A stretch of DNA of 7,772 nucleotides from JAWLGW01 sp964569055 (GTDB lineage: Bacteria; Planctomycetota; J058). The notes below the pieces were generated by a model. It had not been told where the DNA came from. It saw nothing but the letters and a program-made list of their open reading frames with translations, and ran no database searches. The position numbers were made by a program, and so were the translations under genes. The DNA lies in contig CAZMSZ010000355.1 of assembly GCA_964569055.1 (NCBI GenBank), positions 1-7,772 on the forward strand. Direction: 5' to 3'. Each line of letters begins with the position of its first letter. Positions within the stretch are counted from its first letter, which is position 1. This document shows positions 1 to 7,300 of the stretch, in pieces.

Positions 1-65
1 TGGCCTTCCTGGGCGCGTCTGCGCTGGTGCTGCGGCGGAAGGACATCACGGCGCGCGGGGGGTAG
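1..65 (+). CDS. C-terminal end of a membrane protein, possibly an ABC-2 type permease (5' partial)
   Basis: Reading from base 3, 20 sense codons run to a TAG at 63-65 and give AFLGASALVLRRKDITARGG. A short hydrophobic stretch (AFLGASALVL) followed by a basic RRKD tail is what the last transmembrane helix plus cytoplasmic end of an ABC-2 type permease looks like. That family is common next to repeat-rich spacers in planctomycete-like genomes. The sequence directly shows only an open frame, a hydrophobic-then-basic end and a stop, so the family name is an inference from 20 residues. It could equally be the end of another membrane protein or a chance frame. The repeat-rich spacer begins 6 bases after the stop. 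Confidence 0.5.
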   Translation, partial: AFLGASALVLRRKDITARGG

Positions 66-70
66 GGTGC

Positions 71-100
71 GGAGTCGGAGTCGGAGTCGGACTCGGACTC
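71..100. repeat. GGAGTC/GGACTC hexamer array, self-complementary
   Basis: Five hexamers in a row: GGAGTC three times (71-88), then GGACTC twice (89-100). The switch from GGAGTC to GGACTC makes the array pair with itself: 72-82 is complementary to 90-100 over 11 positions with one G-G mismatch, leaving a 7-base loop. It starts 5 bases after the stop of the left-edge gene, so the RNA would fold into a 3'-end hairpin, but no U-tract follows. The complement (GACTCC) is the unit of the long array at the right edge of the window. Confidence 0.85.
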
Positions 101-130
101 GGGAGGCTGTCGCATACGCGACCACGCCCC

Positions 131-157
131 GCGAGGAGCGAGCACGAGCACGAGGCA
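131..157. repeat. Short GAGCAC array, copy 1 (two units)
   Basis: CGCGAGGAGC (130-139) is followed by two GAGCAC units (140-151) and then GAGGCA (152-157). The same left and right flanks surround the long array at 473-556, and similarity extends further left (ACGCC just before the CGCGAGGAGC block in both). This is therefore a short version of the same element. Confidence 0.8.
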
Positions 158-360
158 ATGCGACTCATAGGAGCGACAGCGCCCTCGGACACACCGCTCC
201 GGGCACGGGGCCCCAAACCACCCCTCGCCCTACGAGAGCCCCTCACGCAAGCAGCAGCGCCGCTTCGGGCGACGCGGCGCTCTCGCCAAGACCTGGAAGT
301 TCACACCAAACCAGCCGCGTCGCCGCGGCGGCGCGCAATTCCAGCGAGAGCGGGGGGGAC

Positions 361-385
361 TCTGGGGGGGCGGAGCCCCCCCAGA
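361..385. repeat. Perfect G7/C7 palindromic hairpin
   Basis: A 10-bp perfect stem: TCTGGGGGGG (361-370) pairs with CCCCCCCAGA (376-385) around the loop CGGAG. It is followed by AAAACC on this strand and preceded by another run of seven G (352-358). Neither strand gives a T-tract after the stem, so it is not a standard intrinsic terminator. GC-rich palindromes of this kind recur as REP-like elements in many high-GC genomes. Whether this one recurs elsewhere cannot be seen here. Imperfect direct repeats beginning AATTC (about 339 and 402) lie on its two sides. Confidence 0.75.
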
Positions 386-405
386 AAACCACGCAGGTGG
401 TAATT

Positions 406-420
406 CTGCGAGCAGCGCAG
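406..420. repeat. Small 5-bp inverted repeat
   Basis: CTGCG (406-410) and CGCAG (416-420) form a 5-bp stem around a 5-base loop, just downstream of the G7/C7 hairpin. No role can be assigned, and it may be incidental in such GC-rich DNA. Confidence 0.35.
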
Positions 421-472
421 CAAACCGCGCACACGCAGCGGGGACACACACGACTCACGCCTCGCGAGGAGC

Positions 473-556
473 GAGCACGAGCACGAGCACGAACGAGCAC
501 GAGCACGAGCACGAGCACGAACGAGCACGAGCACGAACGAGCACGAGCACGAGCAC
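473..556. repeat. Long GAGCAC hexamer array with GAAC spacers, copy 2
   Basis: Twelve perfect GAGCAC units in blocks of 3, 4, 2 and 3, separated by the tetramer GAAC at 491-494, 519-522 and 535-538. The left flank is CGCGAGGAGC (463-472) and the right flank GAGGCAC (557-563), as for the two-unit copy at 131-157. The unit perfection and the repeated 6+4 spacing indicate expansion by slippage or unequal exchange. Each GAAC shifts the frame, which argues against the array being coding. Confidence 0.9.
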
Positions 557-644
557 GAGGCACGTCACCCTCCGGATTCCGATTCCGCCCCCCACCCGTG
601 CTCGCCGGCCCCCTCCCGCAGCGCGCGGTTACCATGCCGTCCTC

Positions 645-2210
645 ATGAGCTTCGCCTCCCCGCGCCTCCCTCTCGCCGTGGCGCTCCTCGCGACGTTCCT
701 CGCCTCGCCCGCGCTCGCCGACGAGCAGCAGCGGCTGCCGCTGCGGATCTGGATGCTCCGGCTGCCGGGGACCGAGCTGGGGCTCGACCTCGCCGACATG
801 GACGGGGACGGGGACCGCGACCTCGTGATCGCGCACATGGTCGGGCCGCAGCGGGCGGTCTCGGTCTACCTGCAGGGGACGCGGCCGCGCTTCTCGGGCG
901 AGGCGGCCTGGACGTTCACGGCGCCGGTCGACGCCTGCGCGTTCCTGGCCGGCGACTTCGACCCCAGCCCGGGGGGCGAGGTGCTGTTCCTGTGCCCGGG
1001 GCGCCTGGTGATCGGGCGCGGGCGCGGGGAGCTCTCGGTGCTCGCCACGGTCAGCGGCTTCTTCGACTACCCCGAGGACGGCGGGCTGCCGGTGTACGAC
1101 CTCACCTGGGACCTCGACGGGGACGGGCGGCTCGAGGTGCTGGTGCCGACCAAGGACGGCTACGTCCTGTTCGGGCGCGGCGAGTCGGGGCCGCTCACGG
1201 CGCGCGGCGCCTTGGCCGTGCCGACCAAGCTCACGTTCGGTCCCTCGTTCGAGGGGGTGGTCCTCAACCGGTTCTTGACCGCCTCCTCGCGCCTGCGGCG
1301 GCTGGTCGCGGCGGACCTCGACGGCGACGGCCGCACCGACCTCGTGGCCTACCGCGACAAGGGGCTGGCCCGCTTCCTTCAGCGCGAGGACGGCAGCTTC
1401 CCCGAGCGACCCGACGACCTGCGGCCGCTGCGCCTGATCGAGCGCGTGCTGGCGGAGCAGGCCAAGAAGGACGGCGAGGGCGGCGGCAGCGAGGCGTTCG
1501 ACGACGTGCGCCTCGGCCTGCAGGACGTCGACGGCGACGGGCAGGTCGACCTGCTGGTGACCCGCACCCTGGGCGAGATGGGCGTGTTCGAGTCGATCCG
1601 CACCCAGCAGCTCGTGTTCCGCGGCAAGCCCGGCGAGCGCGGGGCGGAGTGGGACGAGGACCGACCCGACGCCACGATCAACCTCAAGGGCGTCTCCGAC
1701 GACCCGCTGCTCCTCGACTGGGACGGCGACGGCAAGCGCGACCTGATCGTCTCCACCTACCGCATGGACCTGTTCACCAACGTCAAGCGGGCGCTGTTCA
1801 AGTCGTTCAAGATCACCTACATGATCTTCCGGCAGCGCGCCGGCGAGCGCCCGTTCGCCGACGAGCCCGACTTCACGCTCGACCTCGACGTGCCGCTCGA
1901 GGTGCTGCAGCGCCGCGGCGGGCTGCGGGCCGCGCTGTTCACGGCCGACGTCGACGGCGACGGCGTCCGCGACCGCGTGACGCGCGGCGACGGGACCACG
2001 CTCACGCTGGTGCGCGGCCGCGTGGTCGGGGGAGAGGTCGAGTTCGACGAGGACCGGCCCGTCGGGCTGGCGGTCGGGCGCACCGAGCCGCCCTGGGCGG
2101 TCGACCTCGACGGCGACGGCGCCGACGAGCTGATCCTCGAGCCGTTCGCGGCCACCTCGGCCAACGACGACCCGTCGCGGATCGTGCGGATCGTGGGGCT
2201 GGAGCGGTGA
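645..2210 (+). CDS. Secreted FG-GAP/VCBS repeat protein (first paralog)
   Basis: A 521-residue exported protein of the FG-GAP/VCBS type, whose repeats fold as blades of a calcium-stabilised beta-propeller. Residues 1-25 are a clear Sec signal peptide: a hydrophobic core around 9-20, then SPALA before D26, a good signal peptidase I site. There is no lipobox cysteine and no later membrane helix, so the mature protein is probably periplasmic or secreted. Seven canonical DxDGDGxxDL loops start at residues 51, 156, 224, 294, 358, 435 and 487, and a degenerate one (DFDPSPGGEV) at 104, giving eight evenly spaced repeats. Between loops, a motif like FLQ-x-x-G-x-F-x-x-x-PD recurs (about 244-257, 395-409). 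No enzymatic motif is visible, so a binding or structural role is the most that can be inferred. Cys98 and Cys117 could form a disulfide. ATG 645 is chosen because it starts the signal peptide. No good Shine-Dalgarno precedes it, so initiation may be leaderless or weak. The stop overlaps the start of the next gene. Confidence 0.92.
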   Translation: MSFASPRLPLAVALLATFLASPALADEQQRLPLRIWMLRLPGTELGLDLADMDGDGDRDLVIAHMVGPQRAVSVYLQGTRPRFSGEAAWTFTAPVDACAFLAGDFDPSPGGEVLFLCPGRLVIGRGRGELSVLATVSGFFDYPEDGGLPVYDLTWDLDGDGRLEVLVPTKDGYVLFGRGESGPLTARGALAVPTKLTFGPSFEGVVLNRFLTASSRLRRLVAADLDGDGRTDLVAYRDKGLARFLQREDGSFPERPDDLRPLRLIERVLAEQAKKDGEGGGSEAFDDVRLGLQDVDGDGQVDLLVTRTLGEMGVFESIRTQQLVFRGKPGERGAEWDEDRPDATINLKGVSDDPLLLDWDGDGKRDLIVSTYRMDLFTNVKRALFKSFKITYMIFRQRAGERPFADEPDFTLDLDVPLEVLQRRGGLRAALFTADVDGDGVRDRVTRGDGTTLTLVRGRVVGGEVEFDEDRPVGLAVGRTEPPWAVDLDGDGADELILEPFAATSANDDPSRIVRIVGLER

Positions 2211-3751
2211 GCGCGCGCGCCCGCCCGCTCCTCGCCGTCGCCGCGGCGCTCGCGCTGGCGAGCCTGGCCGCGGCCCCGCCCGCGCCGGCTGGCCCGCCCG
2301 GGCCGGTGCGCTTCGAGCGGACCGACCTCGAGGTCGGCGGGCGGGTCACCGAGGTGCTGCTCGAGGACCTCGATGGCGACGGCCGGCGCGACCTGTTCGT
2401 GGTGCGCGGGCGCGAGGCCCTGATCTTCCTGCAGGAGGCCGGCGGGCGCTGGGCGGGCCAGCCCAACCAGCGCTTCCGGTTCCACCCCGCCACGGTGCTG
2501 TTCGACCTCGGCGACCTCGAGGGGGACGGCACGGCCGAGGTGATCCTGCTCCAGAAGGAGGGGGTGTTCGCCTACCGCATGCGCGAGCTGGGCGGGCGCA
2601 AGCTGTACGGGCTGCGCCCCGCGCCGGTGCTCGCCACCGCCTCGTTCTTCGCCCGCCCCGTCGAGCGGGAGGTCCGCCGCAAGGAGCTGCTGCGCGACCT
2701 CGATGGCGACGGCGACCTCGACCTGATCCTGCCGCGCGGCGACGGCTTCTCGCTGCTCGCGAACGAGGGGAAGGGGACGTTCGCTCCCGGGCAGCCGCTC
2801 GCCGCGCCGCCCAAGGCGACCCTGCACCTCGGCGGCGACCGGCTGTCGAGCCAGCTGTTCGCGTCGTACTGGTTCCCCAACCCGAACGTGGCCCAGTTCG
2901 ACGGCCAGGGTCCGGCCGAGCTGGTGCTGGCGCGCGAGGGCACCCTGAGCGTGTTCGCGGCGAAGGGCGAGGGCGCGCTGCCGCTCGCGCCGCGCGGGAG
3001 CTACACGATCCCCGACCAGAAGCAGTTCTCGCGCAACGTCGAGGACCCGCTCGCGCTCGACTTCACCATGCCGCTGGTCCTGCGCGACCTCGACCGCGAC
3101 GGGCGGGTCGACGTCAGCTCGACGCACGTGGGGCAGGGGGCGGTGCGGATCTACAAGAACGGCGCCGACCCCGCCGAGGCGCTCAGCACGCCGGCCCTGA
3201 CGGTGCGCGTCAAGGGGGTGACGTTCTTCTCCTACTTCGTCGACGTCGACGGCGACGGGCGCGACGACCTCGTGCTGCCGCGGATCGACGAGGTCGGCGC
3301 CTGGAGCATCCTCAAGGCGCTCGTCACGCGCTCGGTGCCGGTCGAGATGCTGATCTACTTCCAGCGAGCGGACGGGAGCTTCCCGGGCGAGCCCGACGAC
3401 CGCCGCGACCTCGAGGTGCCGCTCTTGATCCGCTCCACCGACGAGGGGCTGCGGCTGGGCTCCTCGATCATCGCCAGCGTGGACGGCGACTACGACGGCG
3501 ACGGGCGGCGCGACCTGCTCTACCGGAGCGACGACGACACGCTCGCCCTGTTCCGCGGGCTCGCCGGCCGCCGGCTCGACGAGGACCCGGCCGCCGAGGT
3601 CGAGGTGCCCAGCCTCGACGACCACCGCTTCTGCTTCCCGCTGGTGGGCGACCTCGACGGGGACGGCCGGGACGACCTCGTGCTCCGCTACTGGTCGTGG
3701 AACCGCGACGCGGACCGGCTTACGATCCTGCGCGCCGTCGGGGCGCGGTGA
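2207..3751 (+). CDS. Secreted FG-GAP/VCBS repeat protein (second paralog)
   Basis: A 514-residue exported FG-GAP/VCBS repeat protein. The frame is open far upstream (from 992), but the real start is the GTG at 2207, which overlaps the previous stop as GTGA and begins a signal peptide: SARAR, a hydrophobic core at 8-23, then APPAPA before G29. There is no lipobox. Calcium-loop repeats begin at residues 54, 103 (DLEGDGTAEV, weaker), 164, 232 (degenerate FDGQGPAEL), 294 (DLDRDG), 346, 426/430 (a doubled loop, VDGDYDGDG) and 482. These positions track those of the preceding gene almost one for one, and the sections around 333-408 align clearly with residues 345-421 of that protein, so the pair are tandem paralogs. 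GGGG at 2195-2198 is the only plausible ribosome-binding element. The overlap suggests translational coupling and roughly matched output. No catalytic motif is visible, so a propeller-type binding or structural protein is inferred. The single Cys476 has no partner in the chain. Confidence 0.92.
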   Translation: MSARARPLLAVAAALALASLAAAPPAPAGPPGPVRFERTDLEVGGRVTEVLLEDLDGDGRRDLFVVRGREALIFLQEAGGRWAGQPNQRFRFHPATVLFDLGDLEGDGTAEVILLQKEGVFAYRMRELGGRKLYGLRPAPVLATASFFARPVEREVRRKELLRDLDGDGDLDLILPRGDGFSLLANEGKGTFAPGQPLAAPPKATLHLGGDRLSSQLFASYWFPNPNVAQFDGQGPAELVLAREGTLSVFAAKGEGALPLAPRGSYTIPDQKQFSRNVEDPLALDFTMPLVLRDLDRDGRVDVSSTHVGQGAVRIYKNGADPAEALSTPALTVRVKGVTFFSYFVDVDGDGRDDLVLPRIDEVGAWSILKALVTRSVPVEMLIYFQRADGSFPGEPDDRRDLEVPLLIRSTDEGLRLGSSIIASVDGDYDGDGRRDLLYRSDDDTLALFRGLAGRRLDEDPAAEVEVPSLDDHRFCFPLVGDLDGDGRDDLVLRYWSWNRDADRLTILRAVGAR

Positions 3752-3758
3752 GGCGGGC

Positions 3759-4217
3759 GTGACGGAGCCGTTGGGTCACACGGTCGATTCGGATGCGTCT
3801 CACGAGGCGCCCGCGTCGCTGCCCATGACCTACAAGCTGGTGGTCTGCTTCCTGTTCCTGCTCGCCCTCGAGGCCGCGGCCGAGCTGGTCGCCTGGCGGG
3901 TCAGCCGCCCCGCCGTGGCCACGATCTCCTACGACCCGTTCGCGCCCAACGTGCCCGTGGTGATCATCGCGATCGCGACGGGCCTGGTGATCGGCGCGCT
4001 CATGGCGCTGCGGTCGATGTGGGGCCGGCTGTTCGGGCAGGCCGCGCTGGTGATCCACGCCCTGTTCCTGATCCGCGAGATCACGGTCCAGAGCCCCGAC
4101 ATTTGGGTGTATCTCGAGGCGGGAGGCCGGGTCCGGCTCCTGCTCACCCTGGCGATCGACGCGGTGGTCGTGCTGTGGCTGGGCAGCCGCGAGGCCGAGC
4201 GCGTGTTCGACCGCTGA
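3759..4217 (+). CDS. Small four-helix integral membrane protein, unknown function
   Basis: A 152-residue protein I do not recognise. Four hydrophobic segments are evident at about 25-46, 65-84, 91-109 and 124-142, with a polar N-terminal tail of 22 residues (several D/E/H) and a charged C-terminus (SREAERVFDR). Basic residues (R85, R89, R106, R124, R126) lie near helix ends. No catalytic or transport motif is visible. The start is GTG 3759, with GAGG at 3750-3753 five bases upstream. ATG 3825 is an alternative that would remove the polar tail but keep all four helices. It begins 7 bases after the stop of the second FG-GAP gene, so it is probably in the same operon. It could anchor or assist the exported proteins or be unrelated; the sequence does not decide. 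Confidence 0.82.
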   Translation: MTEPLGHTVDSDASHEAPASLPMTYKLVVCFLFLLALEAAAELVAWRVSRPAVATISYDPFAPNVPVVIIAIATGLVIGALMALRSMWGRLFGQAALVIHALFLIREITVQSPDIWVYLEAGGRVRLLLTLAIDAVVVLWLGSREAERVFDR

Positions 4218-4305
4218 GCGGGCGAGGAGCCGCGACGTGGCGCTCGGTTTGCGGTTAGGATCCGTTCGCTCCCGCTCGTGGAACGGATCGCGAGGCTGAG
4301 GCAGG
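4218..4305 (+). promoter_or_regulatory. Gap upstream of the kinase with possible promoter and ribosome-binding site
   Basis: This 88-base gap is the only sizeable spacer inside the cluster. TAGGAT (4256-4261) resembles a -10 element (4 of 6 to TATAAT), but no good -35 sits 17 bases upstream, so a promoter is only tentative. GAGG at 4298-4301 lies four bases before the GTG at 4306 and a second GAGG at 4292-4295 lies ten bases before, which supports that start. The gap also contains the inverted repeat listed separately. Confidence 0.4.
4259..4289. promoter_or_regulatory. 9+9 inverted repeat upstream of the kinase
   Basis: GATCCGTTC (4259-4267) and GAACGGATC (4281-4289) are perfect inverted copies separated by 13 bases, ending 16 bases before the kinase start. 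The centre-to-centre distance of 22 bases is about two helical turns, which fits a dimeric DNA-binding protein. In RNA it would form a 9-bp stem. There is no U-tract, so a terminator for the upstream operon is less likely. The left arm overlaps the TAGGAT candidate -10, as a repressor site would. This role is inference. Confidence 0.55.
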
Positions 4306-7300
4306 GTGCCCCGTCCAGCGGACCAGATCTTCCTGCGGCTCGCCGTAAAGGGCGGCCACCTCACCGCCGAGGACGCGGACGGGGTGTGGGAGGAGCTCTG
4401 CCGGCTCGAGGCCGAGGGTGAGCCGACCAAGGCCCGCCTGCTGTGCCTCGAGTTCGGGTTCATGGACAAGGGGCTCGGGCGCAAGCTCAAGCAGGAGGTG
4501 CGCGGCTACCTCGAGCGCATGGCGGCCGAGGAGTCCCGCTCCGAGCGGCGGATCGCCGACTTCGAGCTGATCGACCGGCTCAGCTCGGGCGCCATGGGCA
4601 GCGTCTACAAGGCCCGCCACCTGCGCCTCGGCAAGGTGGTGGCGCTCAAGCTGCTCAACCCCGACCTCGCGCGCGACGCCTCGTACGTGGCGCGCTTCAC
4701 GCAGGAGGCCCGCGCGGCGGCGACCCTCGACCACGCGAGCATCGTGCAGGCCTACGACGTGGGGCAGGCGGGCGACCTCCACTACATCGCCATGGAGTTC
4801 GTCGACGGCAAGACGCTCAAGGAGCTGATCGAGCGGCGCGGCCGGCTCGACGAGGCGGCCGCCGTCGAGATCACGCTGCAGGTCCTCGACGCGCTCGAGC
4901 ACGCCCACGAGAACAGCCTGATCCACCGCGACGTCAAGCCGGCGAACATCATGATCACCAAGGAGGGCCGCGCCAAGCTGCTCGACCTCGGGCTCGTGCG
5001 CCGGACCGACGTCGAGAACGGGCTCACCGGCGAGGGGAAGGCGATCGGGACGCCGTACTTCATGGCGCCCGAGCAGGCCCTCGACAAGGGCGCCGACTAC
5101 CGGGCGGACCTGTACTCGCTCGGCGGGACCCTGTTCAACATGGTCACCGGCGAGAAGCCCTACGTCGCGGCGACCCCGGTCGCCGTCATGAACATGCACC
5201 TCAAGGCGCCGATCCCCGACGCCCACCAGGTGTGCCCCGAGGTCTCGACCGGGCTCGGCAAGGTGATCGCCAAGCTGCTCGCCAAGCGGCCGGCGGAGCG
5301 CTATCAGGACCACGCCGACCTCAAGAGCGACCTCGAGCTGGTGCTGCACGGCTTCATGCCCGAGCTGCGGACCGGCGTGGCCCCGGCCGGGATCCGGTTC
5401 ATCGAGGGGCGCTCGCGCGGCCAGGCCGCCGCCGGCGACGCGCCGCGAGCGACCAGCCGCCGGCGCGAGGCGGGGTCGGGCGGCCCGCCCGTCGGGCTGC
5501 TGGTCGGCGCCGCGGCGGCGGTGCTCCTGATCGGCGGCGCGCTCCTGTTCGCGGGGTCGGGCGGCGGCGGGGTCGCTCCCTCGACCGACGTGGCCGTCGA
5601 CGATCCGGTGGAGCGCCCCGACCCGCGCGAGGTCGAGGCGGCCGAGCGCGAGCAGGCGGCCGACGCGCTGTACGGGAACGTCGAGCGGACGGACCGGCGG
5701 CGCCGCGTGCTCGAGCTGGAGGGCGTGGCGAACAAGTTCCCCGAGACCCGCGCCGGGCGGCGCGCGCGTGACGAGGCGCAGGCCATGCGCCGCGAGGCGC
5801 GCGCGCGCGAGGAGCAGGTGTACGAGCGGCGGAGCGCCGAGCTGGAGCGGCTCGCCGCGGCGGGCGACGTGGCCGGCGCGCGGGGCGGGTACCAGGCCCT
5901 GGCGCGCGAGCTCGAGGACGACGAGCTCGCCGAGCGCGCCGAGGCGCGGGCGCGCGAGCTCGCGGCGCGGCAGGACGCGCAGGCCGACCAGGCCCTGGCT
6001 CGGGCTCACGCCCTCGAGCGCGACGGGAAGGCCCTCGAGGCGGCCGAGGCCGCGCGTCGCGCGGCCGAGCTCCTCGACGCCCAGGAGCGCGAGGAGGCGC
6101 TGGCGCGCGCGGTGCGGCTGGAGCGCCGCGAGCTGCTGCGCCAGCAGGAGCTGGCCGCCGCCGCCGCCGCGCGCGGGAGCGAGGCCGAGGCCGACGTGCG
6201 CGCCCGGCTGGCCGAGCTGCCCGCGACGCTGCGCGCGCTCGTGCGCCAGGGCGCCCTGCGCGAGGCGCTCGATACCGCCGAGCAGCTCCTGGCGGTCGCG
6301 CCCGGCGCGCTGCGCGAGGAGGTCGAGCCGCACGCGCTCGCGCTGCGCGACGCGGTGGCCCTGTCGCGCGCGGCCCTGGCCGGCTACGCGGGGCGGGTCG
6401 GCGAGACGACCTCGCTCGACCGGCGCAAGGGGAGCCCCGTCACGGGTGAGGTGCTCGGCGTGCGCGGCGACGCGGTGGTGGTGCGGCTCTCCGAGCGGGC
6501 CGAGCTGCTGGTGCCGGTGGACGAGCTGAGCGAGACGACGCTCTGGCGCGCGGCGCGCCGCCAGCTCGGCGCGAAGGACCCCACCTACCTGCGCGGCGTG
6601 GGCGCGGTGCTCCTCTACCGCGGCGACCGCGCCGCCGAGGAGCACCTCGCCAAGTGCGCCGAGGCGGGCGTGGACCTCGGCGCGCTCCAGGCCGCCATGA
6701 AGCCGCTCGACGAGGCCGAGCGCGACGAGCCCGTGGCCGTGGCGGGCGCGGGCACGACCGGCGCGGGCGCCTCCGGCGGCGAGCGCAGCGGCGGCGAGAG
6801 CGGCGCGAGCGGCGGCGACGCAGCGGAGGACGACGTCCGCGAGCGCTACCGGCGCGCGCTCGACCGCAACGAGCGGGCGCGCCTGCTGATCGCCAAGCGC
6901 GAGCTGCTGTTCCCCGAGGCCGACCGGGTCGGCTACGCCGACGACCAGCTCGAGCCGATCTACGAGTTCGCCAACGGCCAGGAGTTCGGCCGCGACTGGC
7001 GGCTGGTGAACGGCCGCAGCTACCCCACCCCGCCCGGGCAGGTCGAGCGCTACGGGCTGATCCTCGAGGGCCGCAACGGCCGGGCCGAGTTCGTGGCCCC
7101 GATCCAGGGCGACGTCCTGATGCGCATGCGGTTCATGCCCCAAATGCTCGGCCGCACCGGCCGCCTGGCGCTGACCCTCGACGACGAGGAGGGCCGGCGG
7201 GTCAGCAACGAGCTCGGCCAGCTGGTGTTCAGCGTGAGGCGCCGGCCCAAGGCGATCGACGGCGCCTCCCAGGCCGGCGAGGTGCGCACGCAGTCGTACC

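Larger units (their letters stand above)
66..644. other. Repeat-rich intergenic region, no credible gene
   Basis: This 579-base spacer separates the left-edge gene from the first FG-GAP gene. A GTG-started frame stays open across it (67-648), but its product is low complexity (RSRSRS, ARARAR, STSTST, EHEHE) made by translating the hexamer arrays, and it has no domain. The minus-strand frames here show the same artefact. What the region does hold is listed separately: a GGAGTC array, two GAGCAC arrays, a G7/C7 hairpin and two GATTCC units at 575-586. I see no convincing -35/-10 pair. The promoter for the downstream genes must nevertheless lie in or before this region. Confidence 0.8.

Noticed and set aside
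361..391. Rho-independent terminator at the G7/C7 hairpin
   Set aside because: The stem is followed by AAAACC on + and by CCCCCCC on the other strand, so no U-tract exists in either direction.
130..563. CRISPR array
   Set aside because: The units are 6 bp with 4-bp separators, with no 20-40 bp repeats, no unique spacers and no cas genes.
67..648. 193-codon open frame across the left spacer
   Set aside because: The product is low-complexity peptide from hexamer arrays (RS, AR, ST, EH repeats), its start is a GTG just past a stop, and each GAAC spacer shifts frame. High GC makes stop-free frames common.
243..836. Minus-strand 197-codon frame overlapping the first FG-GAP gene start
   Set aside because: It translates the GAGCAC array as VLVLV/RARAR and overlaps a well-supported signal peptide on the + strand.
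992..2206. Upstream extension of the second FG-GAP frame
   Set aside because: It overlaps the first FG-GAP gene, is Arg/Ala/Gly-rich with no domain, and ends exactly where a signal peptide starts at GTG 2207.
1817..3625. 602-codon antisense frame across the FG-GAP genes
   Set aside because: It is the mirror of the DLDGDG codons, giving VAVEVA-like repeats. No domain is present and the sense strand is clearly coding.
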